This document shows positions 44,960 through 54,819 of a DNA stretch of 64,000 nucleotides, in pieces; the first letter of the stretch is position 1; each line of letters starts with the position of its first letter. Both the position numbers and the translations under genes were made by a program. The stretch comes from Frateuria flava (GTDB taxonomy: Bacteria > Pseudomonadota > Gammaproteobacteria > Xanthomonadales > Rhodanobacteraceae), in the NCBI RefSeq assembly GCF_017837635.1, contig NZ_JAGJRS010000026.1:1-64000 (forward strand), given 5' to 3'. The notes under the pieces were generated by a model. The model was not told the origin of the DNA. It saw only the letters and a program-made list of their open reading frames with translations, and did not search any database.

Positions 44960-44990
44960 TTCAGCCATCTGTCCGCTCGCTTAAGCGGAC
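44960..44990 (+). promoter_or_regulatory. Conserved promoter-region block, copy 1
   Basis: TTCAGCCATCTGTC (44960-44973) followed by the hairpin GTCCGCT-N6-AGCGGAC (44971-44990) that includes CGCTTAAGCG. A second copy, 122 vs 119 bases from its gene's ATG, is at 45714-45742. A second TTCAGA lies about 15 bases further on in both. Probably a shared operator or promoter. Confidence 0.6.
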
Positions 44991-45081
44991 GCGGGCATAT
45001 TCAGAATGAAGTCGGGAACGCACACCTAGGGTCGTCGCTGCCGCGGGACATGCCGCGGCTTCCCACGACTGGAGGTGTTCC

Positions 45082-45624
45082 ATGCGCAAGACCCTGCTTG
45101 CAGCTGTGATGGGTGCCGGCGTGTTCGCCATCCTGCCTGCCCTGGCGCAGGTCAGCCTCGGCGGTGCCGGCCGGGTCGGTGCCGGCGTAACGGCCGGCGC
45201 CAACGGCGCCCTGACGGGCGCACCCGGGCGCCTGGGTACCCAGGCAGGTCAGACCATGCAGCGCGCCGATCGCCATGCGCGCCACGTGACCGATCAGACC
45301 CGCCGAACACTGGATCGCCACGACCGCGTGGAGGTAGACACCACGGCCCGCGGTTCGGCCGGCGTGCGCGCGGGCGATCAACACACTGCGGCAAACGCCG
45401 GCATCCACGCCGGCGCAGCGGTGGATACCGGCGCAGCGACGGCCCGGGCCCGAGGCACCGCGCGCGGCGTCGGTGGCCCGGTCAGCGACCGCGCCCATGC
45501 AGCCGTCGACAGCACGCAGCGTACGGCCGGTTCGGTCGGCGAGGCCGCGCGCCGCACCGCGACTGGAACCTCGACAGGTGCCGATGCCAAGGTAAGCGGC
45601 AGGGCCGACACGCATGGCCACTGA
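45082..45624 (+). CDS. Small exported alanine/threonine-rich protein, paralogue 1
   Basis: 180 residues. Signal peptide MRKTLLAAVMGAGVFAILPALA, cleaved before Q. The mature part is low-complexity, rich in A, G, T, R and H, with no recognised domain, and is predicted to be disordered. It shares its signal-peptide and QV start with the next gene, and both genes have the same upstream block, so they are probably ancient duplicates under common control. Good ribosome site GGAGGT. Function unknown; an envelope or stress role is a guess. Confidence 0.75.
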   Translation: MRKTLLAAVMGAGVFAILPALAQVSLGGAGRVGAGVTAGANGALTGAPGRLGTQAGQTMQRADRHARHVTDQTRRTLDRHDRVEVDTTARGSAGVRAGDQHTAANAGIHAGAAVDTGAATARARGTARGVGGPVSDRAHAAVDSTQRTAGSVGEAARRTATGTSTGADAKVSGRADTHGH

Positions 45625-45713
45625 CCATCGCAGGGTGGGCTTCGGTCACCGCCCTTCCCGCGGGTGCCTGTAGACCCGAGCGGGCCGATGGACGAGGTCG
45701 CACGCCGCCGCCG

Positions 45714-45742
45714 TTCAGCCATCTGTCTGCCCGCTTAAGCGG
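45714..45742 (+). promoter_or_regulatory. Conserved promoter-region block, copy 2
   Basis: TTCAGCCATCTGTC (45714-45727), one base short of identical to copy 1 beyond this point, then CCGCTTAAGCGG (45731-45742). Lies 119 bases before the ATG of the second small exported protein. A CCGCA-GGTTC-TGCGG hairpin lies between it and the ribosome site. Confidence 0.6.
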
Positions 45743-45832
45743 CACCAGGCCGGTTCAGAGCCCGTCATGACGAGCCGGTCTAGTGTCCCGCCCACCGCAG
45801 GTTCTGCGGCGACACTTCCGAAGGAGGATCCC

Positions 45833-46168
45833 ATGCACAAGACTCTGCTAGCCGCTTTCATCGGCGCCAGCGTGTTCGCCGCTCCCGCGTTCGCGCAGGT
45901 CATCCCCGCCGGCGGCGGTCAGGCGACAGCGCACGGTTCGGCGCAGGCCGGCGCTACCGCGCCGGGCCTGAGCGCGAATGCCGGCATCGGTACCGGTGCC
46001 GCGCCGACGACCGGCACTTCGGGCACGCAACCGCTTGGCCTCGGCGGCCTGCTCAAGCAGACGCAGGCGGCCGATGCGGCAGCCACTACGCCCGGCGAGG
46101 GCGCCGGCCCGACCGGCGGCCTCAACGCGAAAGCCCGCGAGAAGCTGCGCGCCGCGCGTGGGCACTGA
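45833..46168 (+). CDS. Small exported alanine/glycine-rich protein, paralogue 2
   Basis: 111 residues. Signal peptide MHKTLLAAFIGASVFAAPAFA, then a short A/G/T-rich mature domain with LGLGGLLKQTQAADAA in the middle and a basic tail (NAKAREKLRAARGH). No recognised family. Very strong ribosome site AAGGAGG. It shares leader-peptide sequence and the upstream block with the preceding gene. Lies before a convergent ABC exporter gene. Confidence 0.75.
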   Translation: MHKTLLAAFIGASVFAAPAFAQVIPAGGGQATAHGSAQAGATAPGLSANAGIGTGAAPTTGTSGTQPLGLGGLLKQTQAADAAATTPGEGAGPTGGLNAKAREKLRAARGH

Positions 46169-46206
46169 GTCCCCGGCAGGCAACCCCGCACCACGGGGTT
46201 GCCTGC

Positions 46207-48051
46207 TCAGGCGAGCGCATCTTCCGCGGCGACGAAGCCGCCGGTCTGGCGCTCCCACAGCCGCGCGTACAGGCCGCCCTGCGCGATCAGTTGCGCATGC
46301 GTGCCGCTCTCCACGATACGGCCCTTGTCCAGCACCACCAGGCGGTCCATGCGCGCAATCGTCGACAGCCGGTGCGCGATGGCGATCACCGTCTTGCCCT
46401 GCATGAGCAGGTCCAGGCTCTCCTGGATCGCCGCCTCGGCCTCCGAATCCAGGGCGCTGGTGGCCTCGTCGAGGATGAGGATCGGCGCGTCCTTGAGCAG
46501 CACGCGCGCGATCGCGATGCGCTGGCGCTGGCCACCGGAAAGCTTCACGCCACGCTCGCCGACGTAGGCGTCGTAGCCGCGCCGCCCCTCGCCGTCGGAG
46601 AGCGTCGGGATGAACTCGTCCGCACGCGCCTTGCGCACCGCTTCGGCCACTTGCGCCTCGCTCGCGTCCGGGCGGCCGTAGAGCAGGTTGTCGCGAATCG
46701 ATCGATGCAACAGCGAGGTGTCCTGGGTCACCACGCCGATCTGCGAGCGCAGGCTTTCCTGGGTGACGCGCGCGACGTCCTGGCCGTCGATCAGGATTCG
46801 CCCGCCTTCCAGGTCGTACAGCCGCAGCAGCACGTTGACCAGGGTCGACTTGCCCGCGCCGGAGGGGCCGACCAGGCCGATCTTCTCGCCCGCCTGCACG
46901 GTCAGATCCAGGCCCGCGATGACGCCGCCGGCCTTGCCGTAGTGGAAGTGGATGTCTTCGAAGCGCACCTCGCCGCGGGTCACTCCCAGCGGCATCGCGC
47001 CGGGTGCATCCTGCACCGTGCGCGGCTGTGCGATGGTCGCCATGCCGTCCTGCACCGTACCGATGTTCTCGAAGATGCCGTTGACCACCCACATGATCCA
47101 GCCGGACATGTTGTTGATGCGGATCACCAGGCCGGTGGAGAGTGCGATCGCACCGACCGTCACCTGGCCGTGGCTCCACAGCCACAACGCGAGGCCGGAG
47201 GTGCCCACGATCAGGAAGCCGTTGAGCGTGGTGATGGTGGCATCCATGGCGGTGGTCTGGCGCGTCATCGCACGCGTCCTGTCGACCTGTTCGTGCAGCG
47301 CGTCGGCCACGTAGGCTTCCTCGCGCCGGGTGTGCGCGAAGAGCTTGAGCGTGAGCACGTTGCTGTAACCGTCGACAATGCGTCCCATCAATTTCGAGCG
47401 CGCCTCGGACGCCTTCCACGAACGCTGCCGCGTGCGCGGGATGAAGAACGCCAGCGTGGCGACGTAGAGCAGCAGCCAGACCACCAGCGGTGCCGCCAGC
47501 CAGGCGTCGGCCTGGGCGAACATCACGATGGCGCTGCCGGTGTAGATCGCCACGTACCAGATCGCATCGACGATCTGCACCGCCGACTCGCGCAGCGAAC
47601 TGCCGGTCTGCATGATGCGGTTGGCGATGCGCCCGGCGAAATCGTTCTGGAAAAACGCCAGGCTCTGGCGGATCACGTAGCGGTGGTTCTGCCAGCGGAT
47701 GCGCGCGGTCACGTTGGGCACGATCGCCTGGTTCACCAGCAGGTCGTGCAGGGCGTTGAACACGGGCCGCGCGACGAGCGCCACGAACGCCATCCAGAGC
47801 AGCTCACGGCCATGCTGCCGGAAGAACGCGGCGCCCTCGGCGACCTTGGCCATGTCCACCAGCCGGCCGATGAAGGCGAACAGCGACACCTCGATGACCG
47901 AGACGAAGAAGCCCACCACCAGCACTGCGGCGAACATCGGCCACACCTGGCGCAGGTAGAACAGGTAGAAGCGCCCGGGCGAAGCGGGCGGCATCACGTC
48001 CACCGGATCCTTGAACGGATCGATCAGCGATTCGAACCAGCGGAAGAGCAT
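46207..48051 (-). CDS. ABC exporter, fused membrane and ATPase domains
   Basis: 614 residues. Six membrane helices (about 30-330), then the ATPase with Walker [10 protein letters not shown], signature [16 protein letters not shown], Walker [13 protein letters not shown] and switch His in [10 protein letters not shown] homodimeric lipid, drug or peptide exporter; substrate unknown. Start at 48051 ([11 protein letters not shown]); the in-frame ATG at 48135 would add a low-complexity stretch. Convergent with the small exported proteins. Confidence 0.94.
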   Translation of the reverse strand: MLFRWFESLIDPFKDPVDVMPPASPGRFYLFYLRQVWPMFAAVLVVGFFVSVIEVSLFAFIGRLVDMAKVAEGAAFFRQHGRELLWMAFVALVARPVFNALHDLLVNQAIVPNVTARIRWQNHRYVIRQSLAFFQNDFAGRIANRIMQTGSSLRESAVQIVDAIWYVAIYTGSAIVMFAQADAWLAAPLVVWLLLYVATLAFFIPRTRQRSWKASEARSKLMGRIVDGYSNVLTLKLFAHTRREEAYVADALHEQVDRTRAMTRQTTAMDATITTLNGFLIVGTSGLALWLWSHGQVTVGAIALSTGLVIRINNMSGWIMWVVNGIFENIGTVQDGMATIAQPRTVQDAPGAMPLGVTRGEVRFEDIHFHYGKAGGVIAGLDLTVQAGEKIGLVGPSGAGKSTLVNVLLRLYDLEGGRILIDGQDVARVTQESLRSQIGVVTQDTSLLHRSIRDNLLYGRPDASEAQVAEAVRKARADEFIPTLSDGEGRRGYDAYVGERGVKLSGGQRQRIAIARVLLKDAPILILDEATSALDSEAEAAIQESLDLLMQGKTVIAIAHRLSTIARMDRLVVLDKGRIVESGTHAQLIAQGGLYARLWERQTGGFVAAEDALA

Positions 48052-48237
48052 TGGCGCATCCGGGGGAGAGGGGCCGGACATTCTGGCGCATGCGCGCGCG
48101 GCCTGCGGTGAATGCACGATCCGACACCGTTCCACGCGCCCGCGCCAGCCGCACGTTGGTCTCCAGCGTAGGCGCGGGCCCCGGCGGCGAAGAACCCTTC
48201 CGCCGCGAGCCGCGCCCTGTCGTCAATCCGGCCGCGC

Positions 48238-48564
48238 CTAGCCCAGCACGGGCTCGAACCGGCATACGCGCGCCCGCTCGATGCCCTCGCGCACCACCGG
48301 GTCGTCCGCCACGAACGCCGCCACGGCCGCCAGGTCGAGCCCGCGGAAGACCACCATCCCGCCTTGTGGCCGGCCGTCGCGCCCACTCGCCGGTCCGCCC
48401 AGCAGGATCTCGCCCCGCGCGGCCGCTTCGCCCAGCCGCGCCATGTGCACGGCCATCTCAGGCATGGCCGCCAGCGCCTGGGCCACTTGGGTGGGCGTAC
48501 CGCACGGATAGCGTTCGGCCGGCTCGTAGATCACCAGGACGTGGGGAAGGTCGAGATCGGACAT
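48238..48564 (-). CDS. YciI-family protein
   Basis: 108 residues of the YCII/dimeric alpha-beta barrel family. HVLVIYEPAERYP, then VHMARLGEAAARGEILLGGPASGRDG and MVVFRGLDLAAVAAFVADDPVVREGI, with the conserved H/D pair. Function of the family is mostly unknown; some members act as dehalogenases or chlorite-like enzymes. Start at 48564 by family length. Divergent from the LysE exporter gene. Confidence 0.88.
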   Translation of the reverse strand: MSDLDLPHVLVIYEPAERYPCGTPTQVAQALAAMPEMAVHMARLGEAAARGEILLGGPASGRDGRPQGGMVVFRGLDLAAVAAFVADDPVVREGIERARVCRFEPVLG

Positions 48565-48742
48565 CGGCGACTCCGTGGGTTGCAGAGGCCGACCATCCTG
48601 CCGGCTGCGCCCTCGGGCGGCGCGCCCGTCCCGGGCAAACCGCGCAAAGTGTCCTGGGACACTTCGTGCTTTCTCCACCACGCCCCGCGCGCGGCCGGGA
48701 GGCGCCCACGACCATGCGCATGTTTCCTCCGAGGCCACGTTG

Positions 48743-49372
48743 ATGCATCACGAGAAGCTGCTCGCCTTCGCCCTGCTGCAGGGCCTGTTCGCAATCACCC
48801 CCGGGCCGGCGGTACTGCTCACCGCCTCGCACGCCATGGCGCGCGGCACCCTGGCTGGGTTGCGCGTGGCGCTCGGCATCCAGCTCGCGAACGTGGGCTA
48901 CCTCGCCCTGTCGGCGCTGGGCGTGGGCCTGCTGCTGCGCGCCTCGCCGGTCGCGTTCCACGCACTGAAGCTGGTCGGTGCCGCCTACCTCGCCTGGCGC
49001 GGGCTCGCCGCCATCCATGACGCCTGGACTGCCAGCGACAGTGCGCCCCCGGGCAAAGCCGCCGACACTGTTCGGCCGTTCACCGAAGGCCTCATCGGGC
49101 AGCTGGCCAATCCCAAGTCGATCATCTTCTTCGGCGCGCTGCTGCCCTTGTTCGTCACGCCGGGCCACGCGCTGGTTCCGCAGTACGCGCTGCTCGCCGC
49201 GCTGTGCGTGGCGATCGAGCTGCCGGTACTGGGCGCCTATGCCGCCATGGCCTCGGCGGCCGGGCGGCTGGCGCATTCGGCACGCGCCGTGCGTCTGCGC
49301 CAGGCTGGCTCCGGCGCCTGCCTGGTGGCCGTCGCGGTGCTGCTCGCGCTGGTGCCGCTGGCGGACCGCTGA
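48743..49372 (+). CDS. LysE-family amino-acid exporter
   Basis: 209 residues, six membrane segments. The N-terminal AFALLQGLFAITPGPAVLLTASHAMARG motif and LANPKSIIFFGALLPLFV are diagnostic of LysE/RhtB. It exports an amino acid, precise type unknown. A MocR-type regulator begins 17 bases after its stop on the same strand and may control it, as in some MocR-transporter pairs. ATG at 48743. Confidence 0.92.
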   Translation: MHHEKLLAFALLQGLFAITPGPAVLLTASHAMARGTLAGLRVALGIQLANVGYLALSALGVGLLLRASPVAFHALKLVGAAYLAWRGLAAIHDAWTASDSAPPGKAADTVRPFTEGLIGQLANPKSIIFFGALLPLFVTPGHALVPQYALLAALCVAIELPVLGAYAAMASAAGRLAHSARAVRLRQAGSGACLVAVAVLLALVPLADR

Positions 49373-49389
49373 ACTGCGAAAATGGCGGC

Positions 49390-50727
49390 ATGACCGTCCC
49401 GACCTGGCAACAGTTGCTGCGCACGCTCGAGAGCGAGATTGCCAGCGGCACGCTGCAACCCGGCCAGCCGGCGCCCTCGCAGCGCGCGGCGGCGCGACGC
49501 TGGGGCGTGTCGGTCGCGACCGTGACGCGGGTCTACGCCGAAGCCACGCGGCGCGGCTGGCTGCACGCCCGGGTGGGCAGCGGGACGGTCGTGGCACGGC
49601 CAGCCGCGCCATCGAGCCCACCGCCGGCCGCGGGCCTGCACGACCTGGCGATGAACGCACCGCGGGTGCCGCGCCATCTGAACGCGTCCGCACTGCTGCG
49701 CGATGCCTTCGCGCGACTGGCCAACGGACGCGCGCACGCCCTGCTCGACCGCGCCGGCCAGGCCAGCGAGGCGCCGCAGCACGTCGAGGCGGCGGCGCAA
49801 TGGCTGTCCACGCTGGGCATCGACGCGCAGCCGTGCCGCACGTTCGTCACTCCCGGAGCGCAGGCGGGGCTGCTGGTCGCCTTGCGCAGCGCCGTTGGCG
49901 AGGGCGGCGGCATGGCCTGTGAGCCGCTGGTCAACCCCGGTCTGGTGGCGGCGGCCGAGTTCGTGGGGGCACGTCTGCTACCGGTCGCCGTGGACGCTGA
50001 AGGCCCAAAGCCGGAGGCGGTCGAGGCACTGGCTGTCACGCGTGGACTGCGCGCGTTGTACGCCTCGCCCAGCTGCTCCAACCCGCTGGCCTTGCACTGG
50101 AGCGCAAGGCGCCGGCAGGCGCTGGCAGCCGTGGCGGAGAAGCACGACTTGTGGGTGATCGAAGATGACGACCTGCTTCCGATGGACCCCGCAACCTTGC
50201 CGCTGTGCGCGCTGGCGCCCGAGCGCACGCTGTTGATCGTGGGCCTGTCCAAACTGGCCGGCTTCGCCCTGCGCACGGGTTTCGTGCACGTGCCGCGCGC
50301 GCTGGTGGATGCCTACCGGCGGCACCTGCGCGCTGCCGTGTGGATGGCTTCGCCGGTCCTGGCCGAGATCGCCGCGCATTGGCTGGGCACCGGCCTGATG
50401 GACGAACTGGTTCAGGCGCGCCGGCAGGATGCGATGCAGCACCAGGCGATCGCAGCGGCGTTGCTGGGTGGCCACGGCTACCGCGCGCCGGCATTCGGAA
50501 CGCATGGCTGGCTGCCGCTGGCAAAACCGTGGGATGCCGAGCGCTTCGCCTTCCACGCCCGCCGGCACGGCGTGGCGGTGGCAGCGGATGGCGAGTTCCG
50601 CCTTGCCGGCGTGCGCGGATGGGCCGGCGTACGCCTTGCCCTGTCCTCGACCGCCTCCAGTGCCGAGCTGCGCGAGGCACTGGAGGCGCTGGCGCACCTG
50701 CTCGCGCACGGCCCCAAGACCGGTTAG
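49390..50727 (+). CDS. MocR-type GntR/aminotransferase regulator
   Basis: 445 residues. The N-terminal wHTH (GntR; about 1-70, SQRAAARRWGVSVATVTRVYAEATRRGW) is fused to an aminotransferase fold (about 95-445). The PLP lysine is in IVGLSKLAGFALRTGF, and the conserved YASPSCSNP and VIEDDDLLPMD segments are present. In MocR proteins PLP or an amino acid controls DNA binding. It is 17 bases downstream of the LysE gene, suggesting it regulates that exporter. The fold around SKLAG is a little unlike PdxR, so the ligand is open. Confidence 0.92.
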   Translation: MTVPTWQQLLRTLESEIASGTLQPGQPAPSQRAAARRWGVSVATVTRVYAEATRRGWLHARVGSGTVVARPAAPSSPPPAAGLHDLAMNAPRVPRHLNASALLRDAFARLANGRAHALLDRAGQASEAPQHVEAAAQWLSTLGIDAQPCRTFVTPGAQAGLLVALRSAVGEGGGMACEPLVNPGLVAAAEFVGARLLPVAVDAEGPKPEAVEALAVTRGLRALYASPSCSNPLALHWSARRRQALAAVAEKHDLWVIEDDDLLPMDPATLPLCALAPERTLLIVGLSKLAGFALRTGFVHVPRALVDAYRRHLRAAVWMASPVLAEIAAHWLGTGLMDELVQARRQDAMQHQAIAAALLGGHGYRAPAFGTHGWLPLAKPWDAERFAFHARRHGVAVAADGEFRLAGVRGWAGVRLALSSTASSAELREALEALAHLLAHGPKTG

Positions 50728-50735
50728 CACACCGC

Positions 50736-50814
50736 GTAGGAGCCCGCTTGCGGGCGACGCTCCTGTCCTGGTGGCTATCCGAGCCAGGAACTTCGCCCGC
50801 GAGCGGGCTCCTAC
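50736..50814. repeat. REP inverted pair, GTAGGAGC family
   Basis: 22-base arms at 50736-50757 (GTAGGAGCCCGC, then GCGGGCGA) and 50793-50814 in inverted orientation, one mismatch, separated by 35 bases. Same family as the pairs at 60673-60750 and 61678-61740 and the worn copy at 25860. Confidence 0.85.
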
Positions 50815-50834
50815 AAAAAGAACAGCAGGCAAAA

Positions 50835-50861
50835 GAAAACCCCGCGCGAGGCGGGGTTTTC
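50835..50861. terminator. Terminator between the MocR gene and groEL
   Basis: Stem GAAAACCCCGC (50835-50845) with GCGGGGTTTTC (50851-50861), five-base loop. T-runs on both strands. Ends groESL on the minus strand and probably the LysE-MocR unit on the plus strand. Confidence 0.9.
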
Positions 50862-50886
50862 TTCGATACAGCGGTAAGCGAAGGAC

Positions 50887-52551
<1,665 letters not shown>

Positions 52552-52661
52552 TCAAAAAATTTGAATAGGTACGGAAAATTCCGCGGGATGTTTCCAGAAG
52601 GAGCCGAAGGCGACTGGCGTGCGCGCTCTTGCTTCCACGCGCTCAGCCAACCGCCAGACGA

Positions 52662-52955
52662 TCAACCCTCGATCACCGCCACGATGTCGTCTTCCTTCAG
52701 GAAGACCAGCTCTTCGCCGTCGATCTTGATTTCCTGGCCGGCGTACTTGCCGAACAGCACCACGTCGCCTTCCTTCAGGCTCATCGGACGGACGTTGCCG
52801 TCTTCCAGGATGCGGCCGGTGCCGGCGGCGATGACCTTGCCGCGGGTCGGCTTCTCGGTGGCGCTGTCGGGGATGACGATGCCGCCGGCGGAGACGCGCT
52901 CCTCTTCCAGGCGCTTGACGATGACGCGATCGTGCAGCGGACGCAGTTTGCTCAT
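52662..52955 (-). CDS. groES: Co-chaperonin GroES
   Basis: 97-residue lid subunit for Gro[30 protein letters not shown] at the start, with the mobile loop, and the [31 protein letters not shown] end. Full length. First gene of the operon, 55 bases downstream of the CIRCE operator. Confidence 0.99.
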   Translation of the reverse strand: MSKLRPLHDRVIVKRLEEERVSAGGIVIPDSATEKPTRGKVIAAGTGRILEDGNVRPMSLKEGDVVLFGKYAGQEIKIDGEELVFLKEDDIVAVIEG

Positions 52956-53009
52956 GGACGGAACTCCACTAGTTCGGGTTGAAAGGAGGTGAGGATCACC
53001 CTGAGGCTG

Positions 53010-53036
53010 TTAGCACTCGGTGACGGTGAGTGCCAA
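53010..53036 (-). promoter_or_regulatory. CIRCE element (HrcA operator) of groESL
   Basis: TTAGCACTC (53010-53018), nine bases, GAGTGCCAA (53028-53036). It differs from the consensus in one base of the right arm (CCAA for CTAA). HrcA represses groESL at normal temperature through this site. It lies between the promoter and the groES start. Confidence 0.93.
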
Positions 53037-53143
53037 TTCTAGCGACGCAAACGGCCCCTGCAAGAGGCCGCGACGTCGAATGGCTCAGCAGATGGGGGGA
53101 CGCGACGTGTGATTCAAGGGGCGACGGCCGACGGGTCATGGCG

Positions 53144-53302
53144 GTCCTTCGACTCCGGCGCTGTGCGCCTACGCTCAGGACGAATGCTTTCCTTCCCGCG
53201 GATCAGGAGTCTTAGCCGCCCTGGCTTCGGCACTACTCTTGTTCCGCCAAGGACCCGGAGACTCCGTTCGCACTGAGCGTAGCCCGCAGGGCGAAGTCGA
53301 AG
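53144..53302. repeat. Inverted REP pair, TTCGACTC/ACTGAGCG family
   Basis: Two related units in opposite orientation: TCCTTCGACTCCGGCG with the following CTACGCTCAGGACGAA (53144-53184), and CGTTCGCACTGAGCGTAGCC with GGGCGAAGTCGAAG (53264-53302). A third REP family in this window. Confidence 0.7.
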
Positions 53303-53332
53303 CGCCTGCCGCAAGCCCAAAGACGAATCCCC

Positions 53333-53431
53333 CACCCTCCGGGAGAGGTGCCCGAAGGCGGGTGAGGGTCCGGGCGGAGCGAGGCGATACCGAACCCTCT
53401 CCCCAGCTCCTTCTCCCGAGGGGAGAAGGGC
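53333..53431. repeat. REP doublet upstream of cutA
   Basis: CCCTCCGGGAGAGGTGCCCG onward (53333-53371) and CCCTCTCCCCAGCTCC onward to 53431 in inverted orientation. Related to the CCCTCTCCCC family at 16677 and 21703. The right arm ends 14 bases before the cutA start. Confidence 0.7.
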
Positions 53432-53445
53432 TACCATCTCGCGCC

Positions 53446-53790
53446 ATGGCCGATACTCGTCCCGTCCTGCTCTGCTACTGCACCTGTCCCGACACCGGCA
53501 GCGCCCGGCGCATCGCCGAGGCGCTGGTGGCCGAGCGCCTGGCCGCGTGCGTGAACCAGCTTCCCGGGATCGTCTCGACCTACCGCTGGCAAGGCGAAGT
53601 CACCACCGACAGCGAATGCCTGCTGCTGATCAAGACCACCGCCGCCCGCTTCGAGGCCTTGCGCACGCGCCTGCTGGCGCTGCATCCGTATGACCTGCCG
53701 GAGCTGATCGCCGTGCCGGTCGAGCACGCGCATCCTCCCTACCTGGCCTGGGTGCGCGAAGCGACAGCCGAGGCCCCGCAAGACTGCTGA
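53446..53790 (+). CDS. cutA: Divalent cation tolerance protein CutA
   Basis: 114 residues, trimeric CutA1 fold. VLLCYCTCPDTGSARRIAEALVAERLAACVNQLPGIVSTYRWQGEVTTDSECLLLIKTT is the conserved core. The link to copper tolerance comes from E. coli; the molecular role is unclear. Start at 53446; family length. Transcribed with the EamA transporter gene 59 bases downstream, possibly with dsbD. Confidence 0.95.
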   Translation: MADTRPVLLCYCTCPDTGSARRIAEALVAERLAACVNQLPGIVSTYRWQGEVTTDSECLLLIKTTAARFEALRTRLLALHPYDLPELIAVPVEHAHPPYLAWVREATAEAPQDC

Positions 53791-53849
53791 CAGCCGTTGT
53801 CAGTGGCGCTGCCGCACACTTGCGTCTCCCCGTTCCCGCCTGCCCCACG

Positions 53850-54746
53850 ATGAAGAAGATCGACTACGCCGTCCTGCTCTCGCTGGGCGCCCTGTGGGGC
53901 GGCTCGTTCCTGTTCATGCGCATGGGCGCCGGGGCGTTCGGCGCGCTGCCGCTGGCCGGCCTGCGCGCCATCGGCGCGGCGCTGTGCTTCCTGCCGCTGC
54001 TGGCCTCGCGCCGCCGCCTGGCCGAATGGCGCGAGCACGGGTGGCCGATCGCCGTGGTCGGGGTGACCAACTCGGCGCTGCCCTTCCTGCTGTTCACCTT
54101 CGCCACGCGCAGCCTGCCGGCGGGCGTCGCCTCGATTGTTGACGGCATGACACCGATGTTTGCCGCGCTGATCGGCTGGCTGTGGCTGGGCCAGCGGCTG
54201 GACGGCTGGCGTGGGGCCGGGCTGGTGGCCGGTTTCGCGGGCATCCTCTGGCTGGTCGAAGGCGGCCTCAAGGTGGCCCCAGGCGCCGGCATGGGGTTGC
54301 TCGCCTGCGTGGCCGCCACCGTGCTCTACGGCTACGCCGTGCACTACTCGCACCTGCGCCTGGCAAGCGTCAGCCCGCTGGTGGTGACGATCGGCAGCCA
54401 CATGGTGGCCGCCCTGGTGTTATTGCCGACGACCGTGCTGGCCTGGCCGACTCAGCCGCCGCCGATGCAGGCGTGGCTCGCGGCGGCGGGGCTGGCCGTG
54501 CTGTGCACCGCACTGGCCTACGTGCTGTTCTTCTGGGTGCTGGCACGCGTGGGCGCGCAGCGCATCATGGTCATTCCCTACCTGATCCCCGCTTTCGGCG
54601 TGCTGTGGGGCGCCCTGCTGCTGGGTGAGCCGGTGACGATGCGCATGCTCGGCGGTTGCGCAGTGATTCTGCTCGGCACGGCGCTCACCACCGGACGGGT
54701 GCGCCCGCGGCGCGCGCTGCGGCCGCTGGCGGTCGAGGAGACATAA
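53850..54746 (+). CDS. EamA-family transporter
   Basis: 298 residues, ten membrane segments in two EamA repeats (about 5-135 and 145-285), like the drug/metabolite transporter superfamily. MKKIDYAVLLSLGALWGGSFLFMRMGAGAFGALPLAGLR opens the first repeat; the second repeat ends IPAFGVLWGALLLGEPVTMRMLGGCAVI. Substrate unknown. The gene lies between cutA and dsbD. Confidence 0.9.
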   Translation: MKKIDYAVLLSLGALWGGSFLFMRMGAGAFGALPLAGLRAIGAALCFLPLLASRRRLAEWREHGWPIAVVGVTNSALPFLLFTFATRSLPAGVASIVDGMTPMFAALIGWLWLGQRLDGWRGAGLVAGFAGILWLVEGGLKVAPGAGMGLLACVAATVLYGYAVHYSHLRLASVSPLVVTIGSHMVAALVLLPTTVLAWPTQPPPMQAWLAAAGLAVLCTALAYVLFFWVLARVGAQRIMVIPYLIPAFGVLWGALLLGEPVTMRMLGGCAVILLGTALTTGRVRPRRALRPLAVEET

Positions 54747-54819
54747 GGCCGCAACCGACGGAGGCTCGCGGCGCGATGGGTCCATAATGGATCTCCCGCC
54801 CCGTGCCCCTGGAGACGCG

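Noticed and set aside
44971..44990. The promoter block as a rho-independent terminator
   Set aside because: The stem is short and has no T-run, and the same block recurs at the same distance upstream of the second gene.
47364..47374. GCTGTAACCGT inside the ABC exporter gene as a further copy of the fap motif
   Set aside because: It matches only the first eight positions and lies inside a coding region.
52956..53445. Additional gene between groES and cutA
   Set aside because: The open frames there consist of REP sequence and the CIRCE/promoter region; none has a ribosome site and a coherent product.
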